A stretch of 64,000 nt of DNA from Deltaproteobacteria bacterium (GCA_005888095.1 VBKF01000089.1:101898-165897); one strand, 5' to 3'. Shown: positions 35,364-45,222, numbered from the stretch's first letter. The notes: generated by a model from the sequence alone, not told the origin. Made by a program: numbers and translations.

Positions 35364-36278
35364 GTGATTGTCGATAATCCCGAGACGACGACCCACCCGG
35401 TGATCGCGGTGGTCCTGCATCAGCTCCGTGCCAGACACACGCTCCGGCTGCTCGATGTCCTGGGACTCACGGGGCCGGCCGCCATCGCCCGGGAAGCGGC
35501 ACATGCACCCGCTGACCTGTACCTGCTGAAGTCCCACGCGCAGCAGGCCCTCGAGCTCGCCTACCACCTCGAGCAGCGCGGTGCCATGGTGGTCAACCCG
35601 TGGGCGGCAGCCGTGGCCTGCTGGGACCGCCTGCTGATGACCGAGCGCATGCGCCAGGCGCATCTGCCATGGCCGCAGACGTGGAGCTTTGCCACCCCCG
35701 GACACCTGCTCGCGCAACTCGACCTGCTCGTTGCCTTGCCCTTCCCCCTCATGCTCAAAAGCCGCTACAGCCGGCGCGGCGACCTGGTAGCCAAGCTGCT
35801 CGACGTCGACCAGCTGCAGGCCCTGGCGGGCCCCGGCGGGGAGCCGTGGCATCAGGAGCCGATCATCGTGCAGGAGTTCGCGGCGGGCGACGGCTGGGAG
35901 ATCCGGCTCTCGGTGATCGATGAGGAACTCTTCGCGACCCGGCCGCGCAGTCCCCTGGACGTGGAGGCCTCGCGTGAAGACCGTGCGCCGACGGCCGTCG
36001 ATCTGCGCGATGAGTGGGCCCGTCTGGCGCGGGAGGTCGGCCGCGTGTTCAATCTGCGCGTCTACGCCCTCGATCTGCTGCTGACCGAGCGCGGACCTCT
36101 CGTCATCGACGTGGATGTATTTCCCGGGTTTCGCGATGTGCCGGGAGCTGACCGCGCCCTGGTGGCGCTGGTGGACCGCCTTGCGGGAACGAGTCGGACC
36201 CGCACTATCGCGTCCGGGCGGGAACCGGCTGGCCGCGAATCCGGTAGTGCACCTTGGTATCGTCGCTGCCGGCGTTGA
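35364..36278 (+). CDS. RimK-like ATP-grasp protein
   Basis: About 304 residues if begun at GTG 35364; the open frame extends upstream to 35154 and the true start is uncertain. It has the ATP-grasp layout: a Rossmann-like start (VIVDNPETTTHPVIAVVLHQ), a central lid (LPFPLMLKSRYSRRGDLVAK LL), VQEFAAGDGWEIRLSVIDEE, and metal-binding acidic residues in YALDLLL...VIDVDVFPGF. Such enzymes ligate an amino acid or peptide to a carboxylate with ATP. Its last 74 bp overlap the convergent secreted-protein gene. No peptide precursor is visible next door. Confidence 0.75.
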   Translation: MIVDNPETTTHPVIAVVLHQLRARHTLRLLDVLGLTGPAAIAREAAHAPADLYLLKSHAQQALELAYHLEQRGAMVVNPWAAAVACWDRLLMTERMRQAHLPWPQTWSFATPGHLLAQLDLLVALPFPLMLKSRYSRRGDLVAKLLDVDQLQALAGPGGEPWHQEPIIVQEFAAGDGWEIRLSVIDEELFATRPRSPLDVEASREDRAPTAVDLRDEWARLAREVGRVFNLRVYALDLLLTERGPLVIDVDVFPGFRDVPGADRALVALVDRLAGTSRTRTIASGREPAGRESGSAPWYRRCRR

Positions 36279-37680
36279 AGGTCTGGACGGTCCACACGTC
36301 CTGGAGCCGTGCCGCCTCCGGGAAGACGTTGCGCACCGGCACCGGCTTGTTGATCAGGTCCACCGAGCCGCCAACGGGGACGACGATGGCCGGCGTCTCG
36401 AGCACCTGGATGCAGGTCTCGTCCTCCTTGCAGGTGGGACAGCTCGCCTGCGCGCAGTCGGAGTCGTGCTGGCAGGGCCGCGAGAGGGTCGCCGAGCAGT
36501 GCGACTGCGTGAGACACGTCTCACCCTCTCCGCACCCCTGGCAGAAGAGCGGGTTGCAGTCGGCGTCCCGCGTGCAGCCCTGGGTCGTGGTGTCCGAGCA
36601 GTGCTGGAGGTCGAAACTCGTCTTCTTCGTCTGCGCCACCTCGCGGACGCTGGCCCCCTCCTCGCAGGTGAGCACGCCCCCTCCGATGAGAAGAATGCCG
36701 CTGCCGCCTACGCGCGGGCTCGCGTTCAGCAGGCGCACGCGCAGGTTGACGGAGTCTCCGGACGTGTACGTCGGCCGCCGAGGCGTCAGCTCGACGACCA
36801 GCCGCGGGATGATGGTCGCGCTCAGGATGCGAACGCCGACGCTGTCACAGAGCGCGCTGCCGTCCATGAACTTCTCGGCGACGGAGGCGACGAACCGTCC
36901 CGCGGATTGGTAGAGAAAGTCCGTCTTGCAGGCGTCGAAGACGCGGTTCGAGCCCCCGGTCGTGCAGGAGCCGGGATCCACCGACGACGACTCTCCAGTA
37001 CCCGTGCCGAAGTCGAACTTGTTCGGCGCGGGCAGCGTCTGGCCGTTCGGGCTGACGAGGGCGCCGAACTGGGGGTTGATGTCCGACGGGATGCCACCGC
37101 GGTCGCCGACACCGTCGTCGCCGTCGGCGTAGAGCGTGATCGAGGCGGTGTGCCCGAACCCGATCTTCGCCGACGCCTTGCCGAGACGGCGGGCGCCGGC
37201 CCGGGCCTCGACCACGACGCGCGAGATGCCGCCGCGGAACGGCCGGAACGGCGTCTTCGGCAGGATGTCGCAGGTCGGCGCCACCCAGAGGATCGTCGGC
37301 CGCGTGTAGAAGGCCAGCTTGTCGGGGGTGAGAATGCAGGCGTCGCCGAACTCCGCGCAGAGCCCCGCCACCGCCGCCCCCTGCGCCGTGGGACCGAGGT
37401 CGAGGTCGGCCACCAGCAGCCCGACGGCGGGCGCGCGCATCGACCAGTGGTAGACGATCTGATCGGCCGGCGCGCCGTCGGCCTCGGCCCGCAGCCGCAC
37501 GACGTGCAGGGGAAGCCCGTCGTCGGCGAGCTTGCTCAGCTTCGAGCAGTCGGGCATCGCGTCGGCCGCATACAACGTCTCCGCACGCGTCGCCGCGAGC
37601 CGCACCGCCGCACCGAGCGGCGCGGCGAACGGCACCTCGAGCAGAAGCAGGACGAAGAGAAAACGGCGCGCCGAGCCCAT
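36205..37680 (-). CDS. Secreted protein with Cys-rich tail, unknown function
   Basis: 491 residues with a signal peptide (RRFLFVLLLLEVPFAAPLGA). The body has no family I recognise; it contains a calcium-like acidic loop (YADGDDGVGDRGG). A C-terminal section has two copies of a Cys motif (CSDTTTQGCTRDADC ... CGEGETC and CSATLSRPCQHDSDC ... CKEDETC). Exported Cys-rich proteins are abundant in this window and this is another. It is convergent with the ATP-grasp gene, overlapping by 74 bp, so one of the two 3' ends may be misread; both frames look real. Confidence 0.72.
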   Translation of the reverse strand: MGSARRFLFVLLLLEVPFAAPLGAAVRLAATRAETLYAADAMPDCSKLSKLADDGLPLHVVRLRAEADGAPADQIVYHWSMRAPAVGLLVADLDLGPTAQGAAVAGLCAEFGDACILTPDKLAFYTRPTILWVAPTCDILPKTPFRPFRGGISRVVVEARAGARRLGKASAKIGFGHTASITLYADGDDGVGDRGGIPSDINPQFGALVSPNGQTLPAPNKFDFGTGTGESSSVDPGSCTTGGSNRVFDACKTDFLYQSAGRFVASVAEKFMDGSALCDSVGVRILSATIIPRLVVELTPRRPTYTSGDSVNLRVRLLNASPRVGGSGILLIGGGVLTCEEGASVREVAQTKKTSFDLQHCSDTTTQGCTRDADCNPLFCQGCGEGETCLTQSHCSATLSRPCQHDSDCAQASCPTCKEDETCIQVLETPAIVVPVGGSVDLINKPVPVRNVFPEAARLQDVWTVQTFNAGSDDTKVHYRIRGQPVPARTR

Positions 37681-37794
37681 CCTCCACCTCCACCCCGGGC
37701 GCGCTCATATCACGGCCGCGATGGGCGGGCCAGCGAGAGCGGCGTCGCCCCGTTGACACGCCCGCGGCCGTGCCGTTTAACTTCGAGCCGGCGC

Positions 37795-38136
37795 ATGGTG
37801 GAGAATCGGCAGGAAGCGCGCCGCATCATCGGCGAGCTGGCGCGCACCGTCGACCGGAAGCTGGCGGTCGAGGTGCGCGACGTGCCCGGCCAGGAGCGGC
37901 TCCAGGTGAGCCTCACCCACGGTACCCACCAGTCCCACATCGAGCTGGCGATTCCCGCCGTGCTCGCCGCCAGCGAAGACGCGGTGGCGCGGAACGAGCT
38001 GCGGCTGCGGATCAAGCGCGCCACCGACACCATGCTCTTCCGGCCCATGCCGGACCATCGCATCACCGTGAAGCCGGTCGCGCCGCCGGGCGGGCAAACG
38101 ACGTTCCGCGCGCCGCGCGGGCGCGGGCGCCGCTGA
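37795..38136 (+). CDS. Small hypothetical protein
   Basis: 113 residues from the ATG at 37795. Composition is balanced and not low-complexity (MVENRQEARRIIGELARTVD, then LQVSLTHGTHQSHIELAIPA), with a basic, Pro-rich tail. It is divergent from the secreted-protein gene and convergent to the ABC-F gene, 43 bp away. The N-terminal helix plus beta pattern suggest a folded cytoplasmic protein. No family recognised and no strong ribosome site. Confidence 0.6.
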   Translation: MVENRQEARRIIGELARTVDRKLAVEVRDVPGQERLQVSLTHGTHQSHIELAIPAVLAASEDAVARNELRLRIKRATDTMLFRPMPDHRITVKPVAPPGGQTTFRAPRGRGRR

Positions 38137-38179
38137 ACTGCGGGAGCGCCGCCGGCACGACCGTGCCGGCGGGCGCAGG

Positions 38180-39838
38180 CTACCGCGCCCGCGCGGCGCG
38201 GGGCGGTTTCGCGGCGAGCGGCGGGGCGGCGGCGCGGGCCTTGGCGGCGAGGTAGTCCTCGTAGTGGCCGAGGTAGCGGGCGGCCTGGCCGTCGCCGACC
38301 TCGATCACCTGCGTCGGGAGCCGGTCGAGGAGGTAGCGGTCGTGGGCCACGATGACGAGCGTGCCGCCGTAGGCGAGGAGCGCCTCCAGCAGGACCTCCT
38401 TCGCCGTCAGGTCGAGGTGGTTGGTGGGCTCGTCCAGCAGGAGGCAGTTGGCCGGCTCGAGCAGGAGCTTGGCGAGCGCGAGACGGCTCCGCTCGCCGCC
38501 GGAGAGGACGCTCACGCGCTTGTCGACGGCGTCGCCCGAGAAGAGAAAGGCGCCCAGCAGCCCCCGCACGTGCGGCGCCGCCTCGACCGACGCGGCGCCC
38601 ATCACCTCTTCGAGGACGGTGTGCCCTGCGTCGAGCATCTCGGCGTGGTCCTGAGCGAAGTAGCCGAGCCGGACGTTGTGGCCGACGCGGCGAGTCCCCG
38701 CGTCGAGCGGCACCACCCCGCCGAGCAGCTTGAGCAGCGTCGTCTTCCCCGCGCCGTTCGGCCCGACCAGCGCCACGCGCTGCCCCCGCTCGATCAGCAC
38801 GTCGGCGCCGTCGTAGACGCGCACGTCGCCGTATCGCTTGCGCGCCGCCGCGAGCTCGAGCACCGCGCGGCCGCTGCGCGGCGCCTCGGGCAGCCGGATC
38901 TTGAGCACCCGGTCGTGACCGTCGGGCGGCCGCAGACGCTCCATCTTCTCGAGCTGCTTCACGCGGCTCTGGACGAGCGCCGCCTTCGAGGCCTGGTAGC
39001 GGAAGCGGTGGACGAACGCCTCGATGCGCTCGATCTCGGCCTTCTGCTCCTCGTAGGCCTGGCGGGCGAGCTCGAGACGTTGCTCCCGCTCCTCGAGGTA
39101 GCGGCTGTAGCCCATCGGGTAGTCGGTGACCCGGCCGTGCAGCACCTCGGCGATGCGGTCGACCGTGACGTCGAGGAAATAGCGGTCGTGGGCGACCATG
39201 ATGACGGTGCCCGGGTAGGCGGTGAGGAACTCCTCGAGCCACGTCCGCGCCTCGAGGTCCAGGTAGTTGGTCGGCTCGTCGAGCAGCAGGATGTCCGGCC
39301 GCCGGAGGAGAAGCTGCGCGAGGGCGGCGCGCATCTGCCAGCCGCCGGAGAGCTCCGCGCAGTCCCGGTCGAGGTCGTCGGCGCGGAACCCGAGCCCGCG
39401 CAGCACGGCTTCCGCCTCCGACTCGGTGTCGTACCGTCCGTGGTGGTCCCACTCCTCGCAGACGGCCATGTAGCGCTCCATGACGCGCGGGTACTCGTCG
39501 CTCCCGGGATCGACGGTGGCGAGCGCCTGCTCGAGGGCGGTGCGCCGGGCCTCGAGCGCGTGGAGCTCCGCGAAGGCCCAGAGCGCGTGCGCACGCACGG
39601 TGACGCCGCACGTGCCGAGGATGTGCTGGGGAAGGTAGCCGACCGTGGCGCCGCGCGGCAGCGCCACCGCGCCGGCGTCGGGCTCCACCTGCCCGGCGAT
39701 GATGCGCAGCAGGGTCGACTTGCCGGCCCCGTTGGGGCCCGTGAGCCCGATCCGGGCGCCATCGGGGATGCCCCAGGTGACGTCCGCGAGGACGACCTGC
39801 CCACCATATCGCTTGGCGATGCCGGAGACATTGAGCAT
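38180..39838 (-). CDS. ABC-F family ATPase (translation/ribosome-associated)
   Basis: 552 residues, two ABC cassettes without membrane domains. Cassette 1: Walker A GPNGAGKST, signature LSGGWQMRAAL, Walker B ILLLDEPTNYLD. Cassette 2: GPNGAGKTT, LSGGERSRLAL, CLLLDEPTNHLD. A charged linker (ERIEAFVHRFRYQASKAALV) between them is the ABC-F PtIM region that contacts the ribosomal E site. Members rescue stalled ribosomes or give antibiotic resistance; the exact subfamily (Uup, EttA, YbiT) cannot be fixed. Confidence 0.93.
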   Translation of the reverse strand: MLNVSGIAKRYGGQVVLADVTWGIPDGARIGLTGPNGAGKSTLLRIIAGQVEPDAGAVALPRGATVGYLPQHILGTCGVTVRAHALWAFAELHALEARRTALEQALATVDPGSDEYPRVMERYMAVCEEWDHHGRYDTESEAEAVLRGLGFRADDLDRDCAELSGGWQMRAALAQLLLRRPDILLLDEPTNYLDLEARTWLEEFLTAYPGTVIMVAHDRYFLDVTVDRIAEVLHGRVTDYPMGYSRYLEEREQRLELARQAYEEQKAEIERIEAFVHRFRYQASKAALVQSRVKQLEKMERLRPPDGHDRVLKIRLPEAPRSGRAVLELAAARKRYGDVRVYDGADVLIERGQRVALVGPNGAGKTTLLKLLGGVVPLDAGTRRVGHNVRLGYFAQDHAEMLDAGHTVLEEVMGAASVEAAPHVRGLLGAFLFSGDAVDKRVSVLSGGERSRLALAKLLLEPANCLLLDEPTNHLDLTAKEVLLEALLAYGGTLVIVAHDRYLLDRLPTQVIEVGDGQAARYLGHYEDYLAAKARAAAPPLAAKPPRAARAR

Positions 39839-39880
39839 GAATCAACCAAGATGCCCGCGCCCACGCGCGGGAGCAAGCGG

Positions 39881-41158
39881 CTACGCTCGGCGCGCTCGGG
39901 AGCCCGCGGCGGCGCCGGCCACGAGCAGCGTCAGGTAGGGTTGCAGCGGCTCGCTGAGACGCGATTCGGCGTGCGTCGCGGCGTGGACGAGCGTGCAGTA
40001 GACGAGCAGCGCGTAGACCGGCAGGAGCTGGCGCCAGCGGTCGCGGAGGGCGAGGACGGCACCGAGCGCCACGATGGGCAGGACGATCCCGGGCGTGAAC
40101 GCCGCCGTCCAGGCTCCGCCGAACGCGAGGACGAGGACGTGAAAGTCGAACACGTGCGAGCCGCCCCAGTCGGCCTCGGGATCGCCCACCCAGTAGGTCG
40201 CGAGCTTCTCGGCAGCGTAGCGCAGGTAGACGAACGGCTCCGCGGCGATCGACCGCGCGGCCCGGGCATTCCAGTAGCGCTCGCCGGCGAGGGACGAGGG
40301 GTCGGGCACCGGCGAGCCGGGCGCGTAGAGCACATCGGTCCACACCTGCATGTAGGAGTACCCGCGGTCGCGGACCAGGTGATAGTACTCCGGGCTTCCC
40401 TGCCAGAGCAGCGCATTGCTCAGCGCGAGCGGGAAGACCGCGTGGTAGCGGACGTAGTTGCGCACGAGCCAGGGCGCCACGACGAGCGCCGCCCCGAGCG
40501 CGTACACGAGGCCGTGCCGCGCCGCGCGCCGAGCGCTCTCGCGCCCCGCGAACGCGAGCGGTGCGACGAGAGGGAAGAAGAGCAGCGTCGGACGGACGAG
40601 GTCGGCGACGCCCACGGCGGCGCCGGCCAGCGCGACCCGCCATCCCGCCGGCTCCCGCGTCGCGTCCCAGAGGAGCAGCATGGCGAGCAGCACGACGGGC
40701 GTGAACAGCACCTCGCTCATGAGCGGCCGGACCTCCAGGACGAGCTGGCAGCTGAGCGCCACCCCGAGCGCCGTGAGCAGGCCGGCCGGGTGGCCGAACA
40801 CGCGCCGTCCGAGCAGGTACGCCACCGGGATCGCCGTCGCGCCGAGGAAGGCCTGCGCGATCGGCACCGCGCGGTAGGATCCCCCCGACGCCGCATACAC
40901 GGCGGCGAGCCAGAGCGGGTACAACGGCACCCGGCCGGGCCAGTCGATCCCGTGGCCGGCGAGGAAGGCGCGGGCGAGCCGATCGTAGGCCGGCTCGTCA
41001 CCGTCCAGGCGCGCGGGGCCGTCCACGTGCGTCAGGTTCCAGCACCAGGCCGCGTAGAGCCGCAGGGCGAGCCCGACGGTCGTGATCGCGGCGATCGTCC
41101 ACGCTGCCGAGCGCTCGTCGCAGACCAAGCGGACGAGCGTACGCCCGCGGACCGGCAC
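39881..41158 (-). CDS. Membrane glycosyltransferase (ArnT/PMT_2-like, GT39/83 type)
   Basis: 425 residues with about ten transmembrane helices. The first periplasmic loop contains LDGDEPAYDRLARAF, with the acidic D-E motif that is catalytic in the GT-C family, and PLYPLWLAAVYA follows as in PMT_2 domains. Such enzymes use polyprenyl-phosphate sugars to glycosylate lipids or proteins outside the inner membrane. It lies 42 bp beyond the ABC-F gene on the same strand and upstream of it in transcription. Target unknown. Confidence 0.82.
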   Translation of the reverse strand: MPVRGRTLVRLVCDERSAAWTIAAITTVGLALRLYAAWCWNLTHVDGPARLDGDEPAYDRLARAFLAGHGIDWPGRVPLYPLWLAAVYAASGGSYRAVPIAQAFLGATAIPVAYLLGRRVFGHPAGLLTALGVALSCQLVLEVRPLMSEVLFTPVVLLAMLLLWDATREPAGWRVALAGAAVGVADLVRPTLLFFPLVAPLAFAGRESARRAARHGLVYALGAALVVAPWLVRNYVRYHAVFPLALSNALLWQGSPEYYHLVRDRGYSYMQVWTDVLYAPGSPVPDPSSLAGERYWNARAARSIAAEPFVYLRYAAEKLATYWVGDPEADWGGSHVFDFHVLVLAFGGAWTAAFTPGIVLPIVALGAVLALRDRWRQLLPVYALLVYCTLVHAATHAESRLSEPLQPYLTLLVAGAAAGSRARRA

Positions 41159-41239
41159 CGGCGCATTCTACGCGTGCTCCGCCGCCCGCGACAACGAAGA
41201 GGCGTTCGCGTACCTCAAGCGGGCGCCGAGAGCTACCCC

Positions 41240-41273
41240 TTGACGCTTGGTTATACGCGCGTAAAACACCAGC
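41240..41273 (+). promoter_or_regulatory. Promoter/operator of the toxin-antitoxin operon
   Basis: TTGACG at 41240 is a plausible -35. The palindrome TACGCGCGTA (41254-41263) sits where an AbrB-type antitoxin would bind, and TAAAAC (41262-41267) is a weak -10 with a 16-bp spacer. The GTG start of the antitoxin follows at 41274, so the leader would be very short. Confidence 0.45.
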
Positions 41274-41540
41274 GTGACCCTTCGTCGGCGGGTGAGGCGG
41301 ATCGGCGGCAGCCTGGGGGTCCTGATCCCGCGGGACTTCGCGGAGGCCATGAACGTCACCGACGGCAGCGAGGTGCGGCTGACGCTGGTGGGACGTCAGG
41401 TGGTGGTGGAGCCGGCCGACGACACGGTGGACGACGGAGCCTTCCGGCGCGCCCTCGGCGCCGTGCTGCGCCGTCACGGCCGGGCATTCGAGTTGCTCGC
41501 CGCCTACGACCGTGGCGAGTGGCGGCCGCCTCGGCGGTGA
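41274..41540 (+). CDS. AbrB/MazE-type antitoxin
   Basis: 88 residues with a GTG start. The N-terminus is a SpoVT-AbrB swapped-hairpin domain (RRIGGSLGVLIPRDFAEAMNVTDG), which binds DNA as a dimer. The C-terminus (FRRALGAVLRRHGRAFELLA) is a helix likely to mask the toxin. The stop overlaps the toxin start by 4 bp (GTGA). A palindromic operator immediately upstream fits autoregulation. Pairing of AbrB-type antitoxins with Doc toxins is known in other bacteria. Confidence 0.88.
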   Translation: MTLRRRVRRIGGSLGVLIPRDFAEAMNVTDGSEVRLTLVGRQVVVEPADDTVDDGAFRRALGAVLRRHGRAFELLAAYDRGEWRPPRR

Positions 41541-41968
41541 AGCGCAGCCTCCGCTTCCTCTCCGCCGAGCAGGTCGTGGCGGTGCACGACACGCTTCTCA
41601 CACGCTACGGAGGCCGTATGGGCGGCGGCCCCCGCGGACAGGCGTACGAGGGCGTCGACGCGGCGGTCCAGGCCGTCAAGAACTCCTACTACGAGACGGT
41701 CGAGGAGCTGGCCGCGGCCTACGCGGTGTACATCGTGCAGGGGCATGTCTTCGCGGACGGGAACAAGCGGACTGGCGCGGCCGCAATGCTCACTTTCCTC
41801 GAAGTGAACCGGATGCCTGTGCGGATCGCTGCCGAGGAGCTGGCGGCGATGATGATCGATCTACAGCGGCGGGCCGAGGCCGGCCAGCCGGTGTCAGACC
41901 TCGTGCGCTGGATCGCGCGCGCCATCGCCGCGCGCCGCGCCAGCCGCCGGCGTCGCCGGGGTCGCTGA
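41537..41968 (+). CDS. doc: Doc-type (Fic fold) toxin
   Basis: 143 residues from the overlapping GTG at 41537. It carries HVFADGNKRTG, the Doc form of the Fic motif, with catalytic His and phosphate-binding Asn-Lys-Arg. Doc phosphorylates elongation factor Tu and stops translation. The preceding helix (YETVEELAAAYAVYIVQG) is standard for death-on-curing proteins. A very basic tail (RRASRRRRRGR) is unusual. Antitoxin is the AbrB-type protein just upstream. Confidence 0.9.
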   Translation: MKRSLRFLSAEQVVAVHDTLLTRYGGRMGGGPRGQAYEGVDAAVQAVKNSYYETVEELAAAYAVYIVQGHVFADGNKRTGAAAMLTFLEVNRMPVRIAAEELAAMMIDLQRRAEAGQPVSDLVRWIARAIAARRASRRRRRGR

Positions 41969-42002
41969 GCGGCCGGTACCGCAGCTCGACCCGGCCCGGT
42001 CC

Positions 42003-42476
42003 TCAATAGTCTTCGCCGAGTTCGAGCTCCATGAAGCGGGCGCCCTCGATCGGGTTCGGACGGTACGGCGCGATCTCCTCGAAGCCGAGGGAGCGGTAGA
42101 GCGCGATCGCCGCGGTCATCGACGGCACCGTGTCGAGCCGCATCCGCCGGTAGCCCCTGCGCCGCGCCTCCTCGATGACGGCCGTCGCGAGCGCCCGGCC
42201 GATTCCCCGTCCGCGGCATTCCGGTCGCACGTAGAGGCGCTTCATCTCGCAGACGTCGCCTTCGAGCCTCCGGAGCGCGACGCACCCCGCCGCCGTCGTG
42301 CCCTCCGTCGCGAGCAGCAGGCAGCCCTCGGGAGGAGCGTACTCCCACGGCAGGGCGTCGAGCTCCTCGGAAAAGCCCTGAAAGGAAAGGTCGAACCCGA
42401 GCGAGGCCGCATATTCCACGAAGAGCGTGCGGACGGCCTCGAGGGCTTCTCCGCCGTCGGCCGGCACCACCCTCAC
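42003..42476 (-). CDS. GNAT family N-acetyltransferase
   Basis: 157 residues from the GTG at 42476, overlapping the Hsp70-like gene stop by 4 bp. Acetyl-CoA binding motif A is [20 protein letters not shown] and motif B is [14 protein letters not shown]. The MKRLYVRPE context matches small-molecule or amino-acid acetyltransferases of the YitI/PhnO kind. It is last in a tight five-gene operon. Substrate unknown. Confidence 0.87.
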   Translation of the reverse strand: MRVVPADGGEALEAVRTLFVEYAASLGFDLSFQGFSEELDALPWEYAPPEGCLLLATEGTTAAGCVALRRLEGDVCEMKRLYVRPECRGRGIGRALATAVIEEARRRGYRRMRLDTVPSMTAAIALYRSLGFEEIAPYRPNPIEGARFMELELGEDY

Positions 42477-45217
42477 ACGTCGCCCCGGAGCCGGAGTCCC
42501 GCCGGCAGCGCCTCGTCCAGGAGCCGCGTCTCCTCGCGCGCCTCGAGCGCCACCGGCTCGCGCACGAGCCGCGCCGCGCGTTCGCCGTGCGGGGCGGTCT
42601 CGAGCCGGCGCGCGAGCCGCTCGCGCAGCTCGAGATCGAGGTCGCGCCCGCGGTCGCCCGTCGCGCGCGCGAGCTGGGCGAGGGCGAAGGCATAGGCCTC
42701 GGGGCGCGGCCACTCGGCGGCGAGGAGGCGCTCCGTCCACGCCGCCGCCGCGTCGCGCGCGACGACGCAGTTGAGCGGCCCGTAGACCGGCACGCGCGCG
42801 CCGAGCCGGGCGAGCGCCCAGAGCTCGGGCTCGGTCGCGGGCCCGCGTTCGGCCTCGGCCACGAGCACGCCGCCGAGCTCGGCGCGGGCCGCCGCCGGCA
42901 GGCGCTCGCAGCTGCCGACCGCCTGCCACATCTCGCGCCGCTCCTGCGGCGCCGGGCGGGGCCCTCTCGGCTTGCCGCGGCGGAGCAGCGCCGGGCCGAC
43001 GAGCTCGAGGAGGTGCTGCTGCTGGCGGGCCGTCAGCCCGCCCGCGATCCGCTTCCAGAGGTTCCACCATTCCGCCCGGCACTGGACGGCGCGCGGATGG
43101 CGCAGCTCGCCCGACAGCACGCGCCAGAGGCGGCCGACGCGCACCTCGTCGCCGGCGTCGCCGAAGCCCGGCCGGAGAAGGAATCCGGCCAGGTTCAGCC
43201 ACCGTGCCTCGTGCTCGGCCGATCGCGCGCGCGCCGGCTCGAGCGGCCAGAGCGCGTCCCACAGCGTCCGGATCGCCGCGAGCGGCCAGGCGTCCCGCCC
43301 GGCGTCGAGCGCCGCCTCGAGGCGGCGCGTGAGGGTCACCGGGTCGTCGCCGCTCTCGAAGGCGGCGCGCAGCAGGGCCGACGCCTCGTCGAGCCGGGCC
43401 GGCTCGACGACGAGCGCGGCGTCGCCGGCGGCGGCCGGCTCCGCCGCGGGGCTCACGATGTCGCGCAGCCGGAACTCGAGCCGCCAGCGATGCTCGGTCT
43501 CGAGCGAGCGACACCAGAGCTCGAGCGTCCCGATCTCGGTCAGCCGGACCTCGAGGTGCACGGGCAGCGCGCGCTCGGCGAGCTTCCGCCCGAAGCGCAC
43601 GACGGTGCGCAGCGGCGGCAGGGGCGAGAGCGCGTCCGGAGCGGCTCGCACCAGCTCGCCGGCGCGCTCGCCGCTCCGATCCGTGGCAGTGTAGAGCGGG
43701 AAGGCGACGGGCCGGTTGGCCAGCAGCTCGAGCTCGCGGTCGGCGATCTCCACCGACTCGCCCTCCTCCATGCCGCGCGGCACGATGCAGAGCGCGGTCG
43801 CCGGCTCGCCCCCCAGGCCGAGGTAGTACGTGCGCGCCGCGCCGCCGCCGATGCGCACGCCGAGACCGCGCCGGACGAGGCCGAAGTAGGCCGCGCCGCG
43901 CGCCACCGCGAGCTGGAGCGACTCGGCCTCCAGCTCGGCCGGCCGCCAGTCGCCGCCCGGTGCGTGCCACGACCCGACCACCTCGCAGAGCCGCTCGCGC
44001 ACGACCCGGGGCTCGAGCGCACCGCCGTTGAACAAGATCGCGTCGGGCCGCGCGAGCGGCAGGTCGGGCTGGCCGGCAGGCTCGCGCTGCCGGGCGAGGA
44101 ACTCCGCCACGTGCCGCGTCACCTCCGGCTCGGCGGCGAAGGGGAGGCCCCATTCGCGCGACGCGAGGCCGGCCGCCTGCCTCGGCCGGGCTTCCCCACC
44201 GACAGGCGGAAAGAAGCCGTCGAGCACGACCGCCTCGACCTCGGTGCGGCTGAGCGTCGCGGCGAGCGCACCGCCGACGACCCCCGCCCCGCGCCCGGGC
44301 ACCGAGATGCGGACGTCGGTGAGCGAGGCGTCGGCCAGCAGCTCCTCCTTGGCCGCCCGGCAGCGGCTGACGAGCGCGTGGAAGCGCGGCGAGTCGAGCG
44401 GCCGGCCGGGACTCAGACGCGGCTCGACCGCGCGCGCGAGCGCGATGTCCATGTTGTCGCCGCCGAGGAGCAGGTGCTCGCCGACGGCGACACGCTCGAG
44501 GCCCAGCTCGCCACGGCTCGCCCGCGCCGCGATCAGCGAGAGGTCGGTCGTGCCGCCGCCGACGTCGATCACGAGGACGAGCGGATGCCTCGCCACGCGC
44601 GGCCGCCATTCCTGCTCGTGCGCCACGAGCCAGGCGTAGAAGGCGGCCTGCGGCTCCTCGACGAGGACGACGTCCGGGAAGCCGGCCTCGCGTGCCGCGG
44701 CGAGCGTCAGCTCGCGCGCCACCTCGTCGAACGAGGCCGGCACGGTGAGCACGACCTGCTGCGCGGCGAGCGGCTCGGCGAAGCTCGCGTCCCACCCCTC
44801 GCGCAGGTGGCGGAGGATGCGCGCCGAGGCCTCCACCGGCGAGATGCGCGGCACCCCCTCGCCGCCGCCCCACGGGAGGATCGCGGCCGTCCGGTCGACG
44901 CCTCCATGACAGAGCCACGACTTGGCCGAGGCGACGAGCCGGCCCGGCACGCGCCCGCCCTGCTCGCGGGCGAGGAGCCCCACGCAGAAGTCTCGGCCGG
45001 CCGTCCAGGACAGATCGAGGCTGCCGGGAGGCAGGTCGTGCGGCCCGGCCAGGTAGACGAACGATGGCAGCGTCGGGCGGGCGCCCATCTCGCCCGGCGC
45101 GACGAGCTGCGGCACCTCGAAGACGCGGATCGCCCGGCCCGCGTGCGTGTCGACCCAGGCGCAGGCGGTGTTCGTCGTGCCGAGGTCGACGCCGACGACG
45201 AAGCGGGGCGCCGCCAT
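42473..45217 (-). CDS. Hsp70-like protein with DUF3731-type C-terminus
   Basis: 914 residues from the ATG at 45217, much longer than DnaK. The actin-fold ATPase has phosphate 1 motif [16 protein letters not shown] and phosphate 2 motif [15 protein letters not shown], plus [16 protein letters not shown]. The DnaK beta-sandwich is replaced by a long C-terminal helical domain (about residues 550-914) typical of DUF3731-containing Hsp70 relatives. The neighbour, DUF2760, is the usual genomic partner. It may act as a chaperone or ATP-gated scaffold; no DnaJ or GrpE is nearby. Confidence 0.88.
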   Translation of the reverse strand: MAAPRFVVGVDLGTTNTACAWVDTHAGRAIRVFEVPQLVAPGEMGARPTLPSFVYLAGPHDLPPGSLDLSWTAGRDFCVGLLAREQGGRVPGRLVASAKSWLCHGGVDRTAAILPWGGGEGVPRISPVEASARILRHLREGWDASFAEPLAAQQVVLTVPASFDEVARELTLAAAREAGFPDVVLVEEPQAAFYAWLVAHEQEWRPRVARHPLVLVIDVGGGTTDLSLIAARASRGELGLERVAVGEHLLLGGDNMDIALARAVEPRLSPGRPLDSPRFHALVSRCRAAKEELLADASLTDVRISVPGRGAGVVGGALAATLSRTEVEAVVLDGFFPPVGGEARPRQAAGLASREWGLPFAAEPEVTRHVAEFLARQREPAGQPDLPLARPDAILFNGGALEPRVVRERLCEVVGSWHAPGGDWRPAELEAESLQLAVARGAAYFGLVRRGLGVRIGGGAARTYYLGLGGEPATALCIVPRGMEEGESVEIADRELELLANRPVAFPLYTATDRSGERAGELVRAAPDALSPLPPLRTVVRFGRKLAERALPVHLEVRLTEIGTLELWCRSLETEHRWRLEFRLRDIVSPAAEPAAAGDAALVVEPARLDEASALLRAAFESGDDPVTLTRRLEAALDAGRDAWPLAAIRTLWDALWPLEPARARSAEHEARWLNLAGFLLRPGFGDAGDEVRVGRLWRVLSGELRHPRAVQCRAEWWNLWKRIAGGLTARQQQHLLELVGPALLRRGKPRGPRPAPQERREMWQAVGSCERLPAAARAELGGVLVAEAERGPATEPELWALARLGARVPVYGPLNCVVARDAAAAWTERLLAAEWPRPEAYAFALAQLARATGDRGRDLDLELRERLARRLETAPHGERAARLVREPVALEAREETRLLDEALPAGLRLRGDV

Positions 45218-45222
45218 GCGGG

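Noticed and set aside
36115..37794. Long forward frame leading into the small gene at 37795
   Set aside because: It is antisense to the secreted-protein gene; only the part from 37795 has balanced composition.
38264..41536. Very long forward frame leading into the Doc toxin
   Set aside because: Runs antisense through the ABC-F and glycosyltransferase genes; the toxin starts at the overlapping GTG 41537.
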